DNA of 64,000 bases. It comes from Macrothele yani (taxonomy: Eukaryota > Arthropoda > Arachnida > Araneae > Macrothelidae). The notes beneath the pieces were generated by a model, which searched no databases, was not told the origin of the DNA, and worked only from the letters and a program-made list of their open reading frames with translations. Position numbers and translations under genes: made by a program. This document shows positions 11,476 to 21,543 of the stretch, one piece after another (within the stretch, counting starts at the first letter, position 1; every line of letters begins with the position of its first letter). Where the stretch lies: NCBI GenBank assembly GCA_039090855.1, contig CM077013.1, positions 136,731,240 to 136,795,239 on the forward strand, read 5' to 3'.

Positions 11476-11770
11476 TTTAGGAAAAAGTTATTTTCAGAAC
11501 TAAGGAAAAAAGTTCATTTTAGAACTAATAAAAACGTTCTTTTTAGAAAAAGAGTTCTTTTCAGAACTAAAACAATTTTTTCCCCAAATCTCTACACAAA
11601 CCAGTCGTCTGTTATCACGTGCATTTTCTCTAGGCTGTCTGACCCATTCTCACTTCGCTGCTTGTAATGTCCTCCACAAACCAGTCGTTAGTTATCACAA
11701 GTCTGTGTGTGTCATTCCTACTTCGTCACTTAATGCGAAAGGCCATCGATTGCTGCTTCTGTCTGTTTAG
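11476..11770 (+). repeat. Short repeats upstream of the ALKBH2-like gene
   Basis: At 11480-11575 a GTTC(N)TTTTAGAACTAA-type motif recurs three or four times. At 11594-11667 and 11674-11740 there are two imperfect copies of a block starting CACAAACCAGTCGT, then TTATCAC. No TATA box is obvious. The stretch may contain the promoter of the downstream gene, but the sequence does not show this. Confidence 0.5.
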
Positions 11771-11782
11771 TTGAAAAAAACA

Positions 11783-12391
11783 ATGCTTTCTTCTTCTACA
11801 ATATATCATAAGGAATACCTCCATTTTTCCTATGAGAAATTATTTTCTGATTCTGAAGCTACAGATTATCTTAACCGCCTCGAAAATGAAGTTGAATATT
11901 TTGGTGGTGATCTCAGCAAAATTAAGATTTATGGAGAAACATATAAGATTCCTAGACAACATGTAGCCTTCGGCGATGATTACCTTCATTACTCATTCAG
12001 TGGATTAACTGTGCAGGCTAAACCTTGGATACCAGTACTTCGCGAAATCAAGAATGCTGTTGAAAACGTGAGTGGGGAAACATTCAATTTTGTGCTGATT
12101 AATAAATATAAAAATGGAAATGATTGCATAACATTTCATAAAGATGATGAAAGTGAACTTGTGAAAAATTTATGCATTGCTTCAGTATCCCTTGGTCAAA
12201 CTAGAGAATTTGTTTTTAAAAGAGATGGTTTCCAACCTGTCATCATAGCTTTGGAATGTGGCTCGCTTCTACAAATGCTATCCCCCTCGAATGAGTCATG
12301 GTTTCACGACTTTCCACGATGCAAGAATGCTCCCATTGTTCGCCTAAATTTAACGTTTAGAAAGATGATAACAATCACCCTTATCACGTGA
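11783..12391 (+). CDS. ALKBH2-like 2-oxoglutarate/Fe(II) DNA dioxygenase, intronless
   Basis: This is an uninterrupted 202-residue protein. I chose the ATG at 11783; the frame also opens upstream at a TTG that is not a plausible start. It matches the AlkB family and most closely the ALKBH2/ALKBH3 branch, which reverses 1-methyladenine and 3-methylcytosine damage in nucleic acid. Residues 54-88 carry YKIPRQHVAFGD, then YSFSGLT and KPWIPVL, typical of ALKBH2. FNFVLINKY at 101-109 supplies the 2-oxoglutarate contacts N107 and Y109. The iron ligands are H119 and D121 (HKD) and H175 (WFHDFP). R187 and R193 in RLNLTFRK bind 2-oxoglutarate. The spacings N-H (12), H-R (12) and R-R (6) agree with those I recall for the family. 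It is shorter than human ALKBH2 because the N-terminal tail is missing. No intron or poly-A tail is seen. TTATCACGTG occurs on both sides (11612 and 12381). It could be a retrocopy, a transposon or virus cargo, or an ordinary single-exon gene. Confidence 0.85.
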   Translation: MLSSSTIYHKEYLHFSYEKLFSDSEATDYLNRLENEVEYFGGDLSKIKIYGETYKIPRQHVAFGDDYLHYSFSGLTVQAKPWIPVLREIKNAVENVSGETFNFVLINKYKNGNDCITFHKDDESELVKNLCIASVSLGQTREFVFKRDGFQPVIIALECGSLLQMLSPSNESWFHDFPRCKNAPIVRLNLTFRKMITITLIT

Positions 12392-12427
12392 CTATGCAAT
12401 CACGTCATCAAACAGCGAACAACGTAC

Positions 12428-12627
12428 ATGCGCGAACAAGAATCTCTTATCAGTTTTAGCTACGCAGAGACAAGCACAATATTTCTGCTCTCGGTCATCG
12501 AATTGCTTACACGATGTGTTATCTGCCTCTTCATCGAACGGGATATCATCGCTACAGCCTACCGCTACACTGCTCCATTCTACCGCGAAATGTGTTACTC
12601 ATGCGGTCTTCAACATGAAGCGATCGA
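12428..12627. other. Spacer between the ALKBH2-like gene and a mariner 3' end
   Basis: An open frame covers 12428-12913, but its second half is the duplicated mariner/Tc1 noncoding block. I see nothing recognisable in the first half. Confidence 0.4.
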
Positions 12628-12976
12628 ACAACTGGATTTCAAACTATTCACCATGATGGCATGTACTTTGAAATTTTGCTTGGATACTTCCGAGGTTTGG
12701 GGTAAGAGAAAATCAATAACCCCGGTTTTTTTCCAGATACCACAATATCTACACAACAGTTACATTATGAAGTATGTACAATGTACATGTACATGTATTG
12801 CATATTGCACATATATGTGTATTTACAAGTTTGAATGGGACGTGTGTTCACATCTTTCGACAGACTCTACAAAAATAACATCACATGCATGTGTCATTCG
12901 TCTCGTGTCCTAAATATTGTACTTGGGGTACGACAAGGTCGTTCAACTGTACAAAATTTTTTATTTGTGTTGACTT
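12628..12976 (+). repeat. mariner 3' end, inverted copy of 3292-3655
   Basis: It starts inside the mariner C-terminus (TTCAAACTATTCACCATGAT reads FQTIHHD in the mariner frame), passes through AT-rich 3' sequence and ends exactly where a Tc1 terminal repeat begins at 12978. It is nearly identical in reverse to 3292-3655. Confidence 0.8.
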
Positions 12977-12977
12977 A

Positions 12978-13230
12978 TACATTGAATAGCAAAAACATTA
13001 TGACCAGGTCGTCGTCATACAAATCCAAGCAACAGCAGATAAACGATGGTACGTGTGAAGGTCACGAACCAGTATAAATAACATCTGAGACTAAGCTCTG
13101 TTAATCAGTGTTATTCTTGTTATCCAGATGGGTAAGGCAGGGGATTTAAGAGAGTTTGACGAAGGACAAATTGTAATGGCTAGACGACTGGGTTAGGGCA
13201 TTACCGAGACGACAAAGCTTCTGTGGGACA
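12978..13230 (+). mobile_element. Tc1-like element, 5' end only
   Basis: The terminal repeat TACATTGAATAGC is followed by a leader of about 150 bp and the transposase start at 13126 (MGKAGDLREFDEGQIVMARR, then a stop). The homology is lost near 13230. This is the copy without the Penelope insertion and so defines that insertion's target. Confidence 0.8.
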
Positions 13231-14010
13231 TTCAAAAACTGAAAAACGTTCTCGTGGAAGTGCAAAGAGCTGCCATTAAGGAAAATGTAGAAAAAGTATT
13301 CTACTGTAGGGAGTGTCCTCTTCCAGTGCATCTTATGCCGAATAATCAGCTAGGTCATGACTGCATGAATTCCACAGCAAGCGATCGGTGGTATAGATGC
13401 TTTGATAAGGAATTTGCACTTATAGAATGAGGAAATAACTCTTTCGTTAACATAGTGAAACATGGTGACTCATCCAAAAACACGTGGCACACAAAATAAC
13501 AACGTGGTGAAAATAAAATGGCGGACAAAGGATTCTGAATTCCCTAGTCAGGAAAAAAATGGTGCTGGTCAAGCAATCTCCTAGAATCAACCACTGGCGG
13601 GGATGGCGGCGGTGTCTTTCCCTCCTCCTTTCCTCCTCATGACCATACCCAACCGTAACCGTAGATGACCATGTGGTGATCCAAGATGGCATCGGAGAGG
13701 CCACGTGGTACGTGGGGTTCCGTGGATGGCTGTAGGGCACCGTGGAGGTTGTGGGGAGCCGGGGGTAGCAGTGGGGCACTTTCTTTGTCATAGAACTCTC
13801 CTTTGCCCTCTACTCACATGCTTTTGCACCCCGTTTTCTTGATGAAATTCGTAAAGAATGCAACGTCGAATAAATGCAGTATCGCTTGTCTTCTTTCACC
13901 TACCGACGTGCAAGTGCGTTTGACTGTTGGGCAAACTTCTGTGTCACATTTTATACTCTGGACCAGTTACAGTCACATGAAAACAACGCAGGGGAATGTT
14001 GGATATGTAA
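13231..14010. other. No recognised feature; G-rich stretch at 13590-13780
   Basis: No coding family is recognised. The 13590-13780 interval is rich in GTGG/CACC-type words, but no clear repeat unit could be set. Confidence 0.4.
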
Positions 14011-14088
14011 ATTAGCGATATACGTCACATCAAACAACGATTTTCGCTCTTTCCACGTTTATAAGTGAGTCACGGAAAAATTCTCATT

Positions 14089-14161
14089 GGCCGCCACCGG
14101 GAGTCGAACCCAGGGTCTTCCAGTTACGCGCCGGATATGCTTCCGCTACACCACAGCGGCC
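14089..14161 (-). other. tRNA-like sequence, 73 nt (SINE head)
   Basis: GGCCGCT at the 5' end pairs with GGCGGCC at the 3' end. GGTTCGACTCC fits the B box, and the anticodon arm has a 7-nt loop CGCGTAA. Position 33 of that loop is G instead of the invariant U, and one extra base sits after the T arm. A working tRNA is therefore unlikely. Confidence 0.55.
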
Positions 14162-14327
14162 TCGAATTCCTCCGGATTCACACACGCTAACTGCTAAGCC
14201 AATTTGGCAGGTTGGTTCTTGGAGCCCCGCACAATGTTGGGGATTCACCAAAGATGGTAAGCAGCAAGAAGAAGCAACCGGCCAAATTGGCTTGGCAGTT
14301 AGGGTGCGTGAGGCTGGAGGAATTCGA

Positions 14328-14400
14328 GGCCGCTGTGGTGTAGCGGAAGCATATCCGGCGCATAACTGGAAGTCCCTGGGTTCAACTCCTGGTGGCGGCC
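14328..14400 (+). other. tRNA-like sequence, 73 nt (SINE head), inverted partner
   Basis: Same fold as 14089-14161 with a few substitutions (loop CGCATAA, B box GGTTCAACTCC). It again has G at position 33. Confidence 0.55.
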
Positions 14401-14479
14401 AATGAGAATTTTTCCGTGACTCACTTATAAACGTGGAAAGAGCGAAAATCGTTGTTTGATGTTCCTGGTCCACGTTAAA

Positions 14480-15400
14480 TGTGTGTATGATATACGTCAC
14501 ACAAATAATACTTTAAAACTTATTTGTACACCTAATAATTTAATATAATATGAGCATGTAAATTATGATTCTACATTTTGTATCATGCATCAGTAATAAG
14601 ACTTAAAAAAGGATATTCAAGAAATCGATCTGCCTTTCATGAGGTGAAATCCCCCCAACCCTACTTTTATAATAACTTTGTTTAAGAGTTCCAGCAATTC
14701 TTTTCTTGAAAAAAGAGGGAAAAAAAAACACTGTGAATAATTATCACTTGTAAGCTTTCATCGGTAAATCATGTACGAATAAAAATAGGAAGAATCACCT
14801 TCGGGACAATTTTAGCACTTTCGCTTTCAGCTCACAATGAAAGATAAGCAAAAAAAGTAAAACCGAAAACGAGAAATGCATTCATAACGTTTCGTGATGT
14901 TATCGAGACCAGTGCAAGGGTGCCTTTTATCATTTGTTGTAGCCATGGCAAGAATTTTAAAGTAAAAAGTTCTGTACCCTGTCATTGCCACCGAACGTAT
15001 TAGGTTAGAGATAGCCTTGAAAGTGATACGGAAAGGGCAGCGATCATGTTTAGTGAAAGTTGCTCTATCATCAATTTTTCACCGATGTAAAGCAGTTTGC
15101 GTACCCCATTTTTAAGTCTTCTCACTGCATTTTTTTTTTTTGTCTTAAGGGAAATTCTGTGCGTCCTACATGCTGCTGGTTTTTAAACGTGGCCTTCAGA
15201 AATAAAGTCCCCTGACGAACGTAGTGCTTCACGAAATGCTCATGCCAATAACAAGAACATCCCGAGGCAAGAACCTATTTCATGTCTCAATGCTTTTTTG
15301 ACAGCAATTTTCTCAGTAATTTGACTTCCTGACGTCTACACTTTTCCAATAGTACAATTTTCCATTTGATTTCGCTGTGATTTTCTGATGTGAACATTAT
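14480..15400. other. No recognised feature
   Basis: AT-rich sequence without a motif or repeat that I can identify. Confidence 0.4.
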
Positions 15401-15419
15401 GCATGAATGTACCTCGAAC

Positions 15420-17850
15420 AACAGTAACAGTATCGACACGGCGTGGTATTGAATGGAATGGTTTTTGATAGCATGCTGGGGTAAAGCCTGCGAGCCTCCT
15501 TCTATGCGGCATCAGGAATCATTTGTGGTGACTGGCAGACGTGCCTGATGATCCAGTCACTTAGCTATCGTATCCCATACATGTTCGATCTCTGACACAT
15601 CCGGCGAAAACGTGCAGGCCAGGGAAGAAGCCTTGCATGGACCGGTCACTTAGATACAGCTATGGTACAGACACTTAGCTATAGCTATGGTCCATTCACT
15701 TAGCTTTCATATCCCAGACATGTTTGACCGCGGATACATCCGGCAAACATGCAGGCCAGGGAAGAAGCCGTGCTTGGACCAATAATTTAGCTTTTCTGAT
15801 GGTCCAGTCACTTAGTTATCATATCCAAGACATGTTCGATTGCGGACACATCCGGCGAACGTGCAGGTCAGGGAAGAAGCCTTACATGGACGTCACTTAG
15901 CTATCCTGATGGTCCAGTCACTTAGCTATAGCTGTGGTCCAGTCACTTAGCTAATAGCTGTGGTCCAGTCACTTAGCTATCCTGATGGTCCAGTCACTTA
16001 GCTATAGCTATGATCCAGTGACTTAGCTATGGATCAGTCACTTAGCTTTTCCGATGGTCCAATCACTAAGTATCATATCCTAGAAATGTTCGATCGCGGA
16101 CGCATCCGGCAAACGTGCAGGCCCGGAAAGAAGCCAGTCACTTAGCTATCATATGCCAGACATGTTCAATCTCTTAGTTATCATATCCAAGACATCTTCG
16201 ATCGCGCACACATCCGTCGAACGTGCAGATCAGGGAAGAAGCCTTGCATGGACCAGTCAGTTAGCTATCCTGATGGTCCAGTCACTTAGCTATGGTTCAG
16301 TAACTTTAGTCACTACCAGTCACTTAGCTTTTCTGATGGTCCAGTCACTTTGGTGTCATATCATGGACCATTCACTTAGCTATCCTGATGGTCCAGTCAC
16401 TTAGCTATAGCTATGGTACAGTCACTTATTTGGCTATGATCCAGTCACTTTAATCAATACCTGTCACTTAGCTTTTTTGATGGTCCAGTTACTTAGCTTT
16501 TTTGATGGTCCAGTTACTTAGCTTTTTTGATGGTCCAGTTACTTAGCTTTTTTGATGGTCCAGTTACTTAGCTATCATATCACAGACATGTTAGATCGCG
16601 GACACATCCGGCAAACGTGCATACCATGGAAGAAGCCGTGCATGGACCAATCACTTGGCTATCGTGATGGTCCAGTCGCTTAGCTATAGATATGGTCCAG
16701 TCACTTTAGTCACTATCAGTCACTTAGCTTTTCTGATGGTCCAGTCACTTAGTTATCATATTCTAGACATGTTCGATCACGGACACATCCGGCGAACGTG
16801 CAGGCTAGGGAAGAAGCCTTGCATGGACCATTCACTTAGCTATCCTGATGGTCCAGTCACTTAGCTATAGCTATGGTTCAGCAATGGTCCAGTCACTTTA
16901 GTCACTACCAGTAACTTAGCTTTTCTAATGGTCCAGTCACTTAGCTTTCATATATTAGACATGTTCGATCGCCGACACATCCGGAGAACGTGCAGGCCAG
17001 GAAAAGAAGTTGTGCATGGACCAATCATTTAGCTATCCTGATGACCCAGTCACTTAGCTATGGTACAGTCAATTTAGTAACTACCAGTCACTTAGCTATG
17101 GTAAGTCAATTTAGTAACTACCAGTCACTTAGCTATGGTACAGTCAATTTAGTAACTACCAGTCATTTAGCTATGGTAAGTCAATTTAGTAACTACCAGT
17201 CACTTAGCTATGGTACAGTCAATTTAGTAACTACCAGTCACTTAGCTTTCTTGATTGTCCATTCTCTTAGCTATCATGTCCTAGACATGTTTGATCGCAG
17301 ACACATCCGGCGAACGTGCAGGCCAGGGAAGAAGTCATACATGGATCAGTCACTTAGCTATACTGATGATCCAGTCACTTAGCTATCCTGATGATCCAGT
17401 CACTTAGCTATCATATCCCAGACATTTTTGATCGCGGACACCTCCGGCAAACGTTCAGGGCAGGAAAGAAGCCGTGCATGTACCAATCACTTAGCTATCC
17501 TGATGGTCCAGTCGCTTATCTATAGCTATGGTTCAGTCACTTTAGTACCTACCAGTCACTTTGTTATAGTGTCCCAGGCATGTTCGTTCGCGGACGCATC
17601 CGGCAAACGTGCAGGCCAGGGAAGAAGCGGTATCTGCCGTGCATGGAAGAGGTCCAAGCCACATGTGTCCGAGCATTGTCCTGCTGGAATATAGCGCCAC
17701 GGGAACTATGAAGGAAGTGTATCACCTCCGCCTCTAAAACATCGCTGATGTATCGCTGGCAGTTGAAGGTTCCCTCAAGTCGTATCAAGGCGAGACCGCA
17801 AACTCAATTCAATGATGGCCAAAACCGTGACGTTTGACATTGGGTTGGTA
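15420..17850 (-). mobile_element. Tc1-like element with an internal satellite expansion
   Basis: The right flank (17830-17560, minus strand) encodes LEGTFNCQRYISDVLEAEV, then AIFQQDNARTHVA, the central part of a Tc1 transposase with the second catalytic Asp. The left flank (15640-15420) encodes the following C-terminal part, including a degraded WPARSPD..IEHVWD(T/M)I block. Between them the coding segment for that block is repeated about 11 times with added short repeats. Joining the two flanks gives the normal Tc1 domain order, so the array grew inside the gene. Confidence 0.7.
15560..17635 (-). repeat. Higher-order satellite derived from Tc1 transposase codons
   Basis: A 60-80-bp block containing GACATGTTCGATCGCGGA, then CATCCGGCGAACGTGCAGG, recurs near 15570, 15715, 15825, 16080, 16190, 16585, 16765, 16960, 17285, 17420 and 17575. 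Between the blocks lie short units built on CAGTCACTTAGCTAT and CCTGATGGTC. Four identical 25-bp units (CTTTTTTGATGGTCCAG...) lie at 16470-16575. Five units of about 37 bp with GTCAATTTAGTAACTACCAG lie at 17060-17240. Read in reverse, ATCGAACATGT(A/C)TGGGAT encodes IEHVWD, the Tc1 catalytic region. Confidence 0.85.
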
Positions 17851-17921
17851 CGAGGTGCCTTCACTACGATGTCTGTGAATACGTATGCGACAATCATGGT
17901 ATATCAAGTCGAATTGTGATT

Positions 17922-18265
17922 GTTCGTCTATTGATAGCGCTGTCTAATGATTCAAGTTTGAGCTTTTTAGAGCCCATGAAAAAGATTATATATGTTAATT
18001 TACATTTCGGGGGTTAACACCCCCTAAATTTAAACTTTTCCAAATTTTCTAGTGCACTTTTTGTTTATTGATAGCGTCGAACTTTTAGAGTTTTTTAAAG
18101 TTTGAGCATTTTGGAGCCCACGAAAAGATTACATATGTTAATTTACATTTGGGCGGTTGACACCCCTTAAACTTAAACTTTTCTAAATTCCCAAGTGCGT
18201 TGTTCGTCTATTGATAGCGTTGTTTAATGATTTAAGTTTGAGCGTTTTGAACACATAAGAAAGGT
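17922..18265 (+). repeat. Tandem repeat, unit about 138 bp, 2.5 copies
   Basis: Units start at GTTCGTCTATTGATAGCG near 17922, a variant near 18060, and 18200. Each continues through AAGTTTGAGC, ATATGTTAATTTACATTT and GGTT(A/G)ACACCCC. Confidence 0.85.
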
Positions 18266-18271
18266 AATATA

Positions 18272-19300
18272 CACTGCTGGCCACCTAAAATGCAACACAA
18301 AGGAGGACACGGGATAGCAAAGCGAGATTTACTGGACACATAAAAACAGACACAAAGATGAAACGATTGAGTTTACAGGCCCGTGCGACTTGCGGAACAC
18401 GCAGACATCAATAGTTCGTTTGGCCCCCATGGCTGGCAATAACGGCCGCTACACGCCGCGGCATCGAACGAAAGAGGCTTTGCATTTGGGCTTGGGGTAT
18501 ATCGGTCCAGGGTACTTCCACACGTTGCCACAGTTCATCAGGCGTAGCCGAGGGTGGTGCTTGCCGGGCCACTCGGTTGCCGATCAGCAACCAGACATGT
18601 TCGATGGGCAACATATCGGGAGAACAGGCGGGCCACGGCAGCAGTGACGCCTGGTGGGCCGTGAAGAATTGTTGCACGATGCGTGTCACGTGCGGGCGTG
18701 CATTGTCCGGTTGAAACGCGGCCGCTGGCAGGTCCTGCAGGTAAGGGAGGAATATAGGCTCCAAAACGTCGGAGATGTAGCGGTGGCTGTTGAGTGTACC
18801 GGCGATGTGTACCAGAGGGGTGCGGGTGTCATATCCAATTGCGCCTCAAACCATAACGCCAGGCGACGGACCGGCATGGCGATGCATTATGCAGGCATCA
18901 TACAGTCTTTCGCCGCGGTGCCGCCACACGCGGATGCGACCATCGTGGTGTTGCAGGCAGAAGCGGGATTCATCGGAGAAGACGATGTCGTGCCATTCCG
19001 TAATCCCGGTGCGGCGTTCAACAGCCCACTGCTGGGCACTCGCCGGTGGTTTAACGTCAATGGTAATCGGAACAATGGGCGCCGTGCGACAAGTCCCCGT
19101 TCCTGCAGTAGACGTCGAACGGTGCGTGCTGACACAGGTTGTTGCGCAACACACCTTAATTCTTGCACTAACGTTCGTGATGTGGCGGTGCGAGCCGCCA
19201 ATGCCCGCCGCACAACATGCCAGTCCTCTCGCTGGGTGGTGTGCCGCGGCTTCGGTCCGTCCGTCCATCCCGCACCCATCAAATCCAGACTCGCCTCACT
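18272..19300 (-). mobile_element. Tc1-like element, 5' truncated
   Basis: The left end has TA followed by the terminal repeat CACTGCTGGCCACC. The minus-strand transposase runs from 19300 to about 18400 and is much more GC-rich than the surroundings. Visible blocks are EDWHVVRRALAARTATSRTL and TVRRLLQERGLVARRP (helix-turn-helix). DIVFSDESRFCLQHHDGRIR carries an intact first Asp, FQPDNARPHVTR the second, and LPWPACSPDMLPIEHVW the final Glu. Frame changes occur near 19000 and 18850. The N-terminus and right terminal repeat are missing. Long plus-strand frames over this region are shadows of it. Confidence 0.85.
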
Positions 19301-19360
19301 GTGGCTGCTCACGTCGGACCGTCCGTCCCTCCAGCACCCACCAAATCCATACTCGCCTTA
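19255..19360 (+). repeat. Two-copy 50-bp tandem duplication at the Tc1 break
   Basis: GTCCGTCC, CACCCATCAAATCCAGACTC and CGCCT recur about 50 bp later with small changes, at the point where Tc1 homology ends. Confidence 0.65.
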
Positions 19361-19406
19361 AATTTCAACGTTTCTTAAACAAAGTACAATTTTTATTCGG
19401 TCAATA

Positions 19407-19448
19407 AATATTTATGCGATCAGTTTTCCTACTGATCGCATAAATATT
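19407..19448. repeat. Perfect hairpin, 18-bp arms
   Basis: AATATTTATGCGATCAGT at 19407-19424 and its exact reverse complement at 19431-19448, with a 6-nt loop. Confidence 0.95.
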
Positions 19449-19689
19449 AACTCGCCCATAGTGGCCAAGTGCACGGACCCAGCATCAACAATCCTCTACC
19501 CTTTACTCTTCTGTACTTTTTCATTATCAACGTTTTCTTGAATTCCGCCTTACACCCACATAAGCCCCCCCCCCCCACTAGAGTTTCTCATGATTTTGAT
19601 TGGACGACACATTTAATACCTTAACACCTCTGACGACTGCCTTTTGTTGTTTACCTTTTACTCAGCATTTGATGTCTCCTACATTAACA

Positions 19690-20375
19690 CACAAAAAGAT
19701 TTAATGTTTCAATAAAAAAATTCACGCTGGGCAAAGGTGTATCTTTTTTTCTAAAATCACTCCGTCAAGGCTTATGCGAATATAATTTAATAGCATCCCC
19801 CTCCCCCTTTTTTAAATTATAAATGTTTTTCACAACTTTGTTTTCTACTTGCGTTTTTTTTCGATTAAAGAAATAAAACGACCTTCGAAAGCCTAGGAAT
19901 GAAAACTAGTTTGTTTGTTTTTTCCCGGAAAAATATTTCTTTTCTTTTTTTTAACGCACGAAAGATTAGTGTTTCTATAAAAAAAATCACGAGAAATAAA
20001 GATGTATCTTTTTAAAAAATTACTCCGTCAAAGCTTAAGCGAAATAATGTAATGGCATTGCCTCACCCCACTTACCTTTCTACGTAGCAGGAACAGGCAA
20101 AACAAGAATAGGCGAAAAAGGAAGTTTGCTCCAGGTGAATCCCTGCCCTCTAGCAGGTGAAAGTTTCAGGCGAGACAGGAATAGGCGAATCAAGAATTCT
20201 TTCCTCGCCTAAAATGGCGGAACACATTAACTCTCGACGTACGAGGAATAGGCGAAACAATAATAGGCGAATCAAGAAGACACGGTCCCTCATAGCCTGT
20301 AGGAGCAGATAACTGTCCTCACTGGGGGTGGTTTCTGTGAACAGCACCACAAGTCTCTCGCACAGCTGTACCTGT
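19690..20375 (+). repeat. Interspersed repeat, copy 1 of 2 (partner 26875-27530)
   Basis: It shares with 26875-27530 the order ACTCCGTCAA, TTAAATTATAAATGTTTT, CGATTAAAGAAATAAAAC and a terminal block with several GAATAGGCGAA-type words and TCCTCGCCTAAAATGGCGGA. The similar minus-strand peptides in both copies come from this DNA duplication and are not evidence of a gene. Confidence 0.75.
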
Positions 20376-20429
20376 AAATCTCAAGGCCGACTTCGCACGC
20401 GATACGATGCAGTGTGCAATATGGAACCA

Positions 20430-20505
20430 CACTCAGTTCGCTTTCTCGAGCCCACAATTATTCGAAGACGAGTAAAATGATCAAGATGTTCTCTACGGGC
20501 CATTT
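20430..20505 (-). pseudogene. Possible Tc1 N-terminal fragment
   Basis: The minus strand encodes MARREHLDHFTRLRIIVG, which resembles the start of the Tc1 transposase at 55857 (MSSRHHLDYFTRGRIIGK). Only about 25 residues match. Confidence 0.45.
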
Positions 20506-20679
20506 CATTGTCTCTAGCACACAATAAAAACAACCGAACGTCTGTAACACTTGTATACATCGCTCGGTGACTTTCGTTCAGTTGATGAAATTGGACTGCG
20601 CATTTTATTGTCACGTCAAGAAAACTACTCCTCATGCTCCATATTACGCATGTGATGTTGCTCCTGTTCCCAGACACGG

Positions 20680-21040
20680 TCCTGAGATGATTTGTGTTTG
20701 GATGTTGCTGCTATTTACGGGGTTATTTTATTTATTCTACTTCATCCTTAAATTTTTGCACACCAGTGTATTACCACACATTTTTCTGATTCAGATGATG
20801 AGCTCTTAACGTACGAAAACGTGATATCATCTCTTACGTTTGTAGCTTTGTTGCAATATAACAGTATTTAATATTTTATGTGCGTTAAACATTCATCCGA
20901 GTGCTTCGATGTAACACACATGCGGAGGGTGGTTGTATTCATCCCTATTCCATTAATTTCCGTAACTCGTAAAGAGCTCTTACGTATTTAACGATAATAT
21001 TCCACGTAAGCATCCTAAGATTAAGCAGAAGTTTGCGATT
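20680..21040. other. No recognised feature
   Basis: AT-rich sequence with no motif identified. Confidence 0.4.
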
Positions 21041-21048
21041 TATTATTA

Positions 21049-21130
21049 CGGTCGAACCTCGTTAAGACGAACATCGCAGGGTTCCGAAAATTTGTTCCCA
21101 TTAAAAATAGTTCGTATTATTCACATGTAA
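21049..21130 (+). mobile_element. Possible pogo/Tigger-type terminal repeat
   Basis: GTCGAACCTCGTTAAGACGAA, then TCGCAGGGTTCCGAAAATT and GTTCGTATTATTCA follow the usual pattern of pogo-group ends (TCGTTA/GACGAAC, then GTTCGTATT). No transposase or opposite end was found. Confidence 0.4.
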
Positions 21131-21336
21131 TTAATTGGACAACTAAATACCTACTTCGATATGTAAAATTATACAGTACAATTAAAGGAAAACTAGACGA
21201 AACCCGTCGGAATCGACTGTTACTTTTTCTTTTTTGAAAAGAATGAATTCATATGAAACAACAAATGTAAACTTTATTTGATTGACAAATTTATTGAACC
21301 ACTTCAGTAAAGACATATTCGTAATTTTGTTTTTTA

Positions 21337-21543
21337 ACTGAAGGTTTAACGACCATCCGTGAGCAACTCAATGGGCCAAGCAGTCGCCCGTTTCTAATTT
21401 AGGGTCACTGGTTCCAGGGAAGGGAGAGAACCAGTGCCGTAAGACAAACGCAACATCCATGCCTCACCGGGATTCGAACCCGGACCCTTCACGAGCGAAT
21501 CATCAGAAGCCAGCACTTAGACCAATGCGCCACCGGGGCGGCC
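21337..21543 (-). mobile_element. tRNA-derived SINE
   Basis: Same family as 7691-7924. The head (CGCCACCGGGGCGGC) abuts the Helitron helicase fragment at 21543. Possible target duplication: TTCGTAAT on the left, TTCGTGAT on the right. Confidence 0.85.

Larger units (their letters stand above)
14010..14475. repeat. Large inverted repeat of two tRNA-like SINE units
   Basis: 14010-14212 and 14270-14475 are reverse complements over about 200 bp, separated by about 60 bp. Each arm holds a tRNA-like head, a TGGCAG/AATTTGGC block and a tail ending TTTTCGCTCTTTCCACG. Confidence 0.85.

Noticed and set aside
11771..11782. Extended start (TTG) for the ALKBH2-like gene
   Set aside because: The upstream codons are a short A-rich run starting at a non-ATG codon; the ATG at 11783 is the natural eukaryotic start.
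12428..12913. Open frame of 161 codons after the ALKBH2-like gene
   Set aside because: Most of it is the duplicated mariner 3' end, also present in reverse at 3.3-3.7 kb; similar peptides in both copies reflect DNA duplication.
14089..14400. Genuine tRNA genes
   Set aside because: Both copies have G instead of U at position 33, an extra base after the T arm, and extended SINE-like flanks.
18654..19407. Two long plus-strand frames (235 and 205 codons)
   Set aside because: Antisense shadows of the GC-rich Tc1 transposase on the minus strand.
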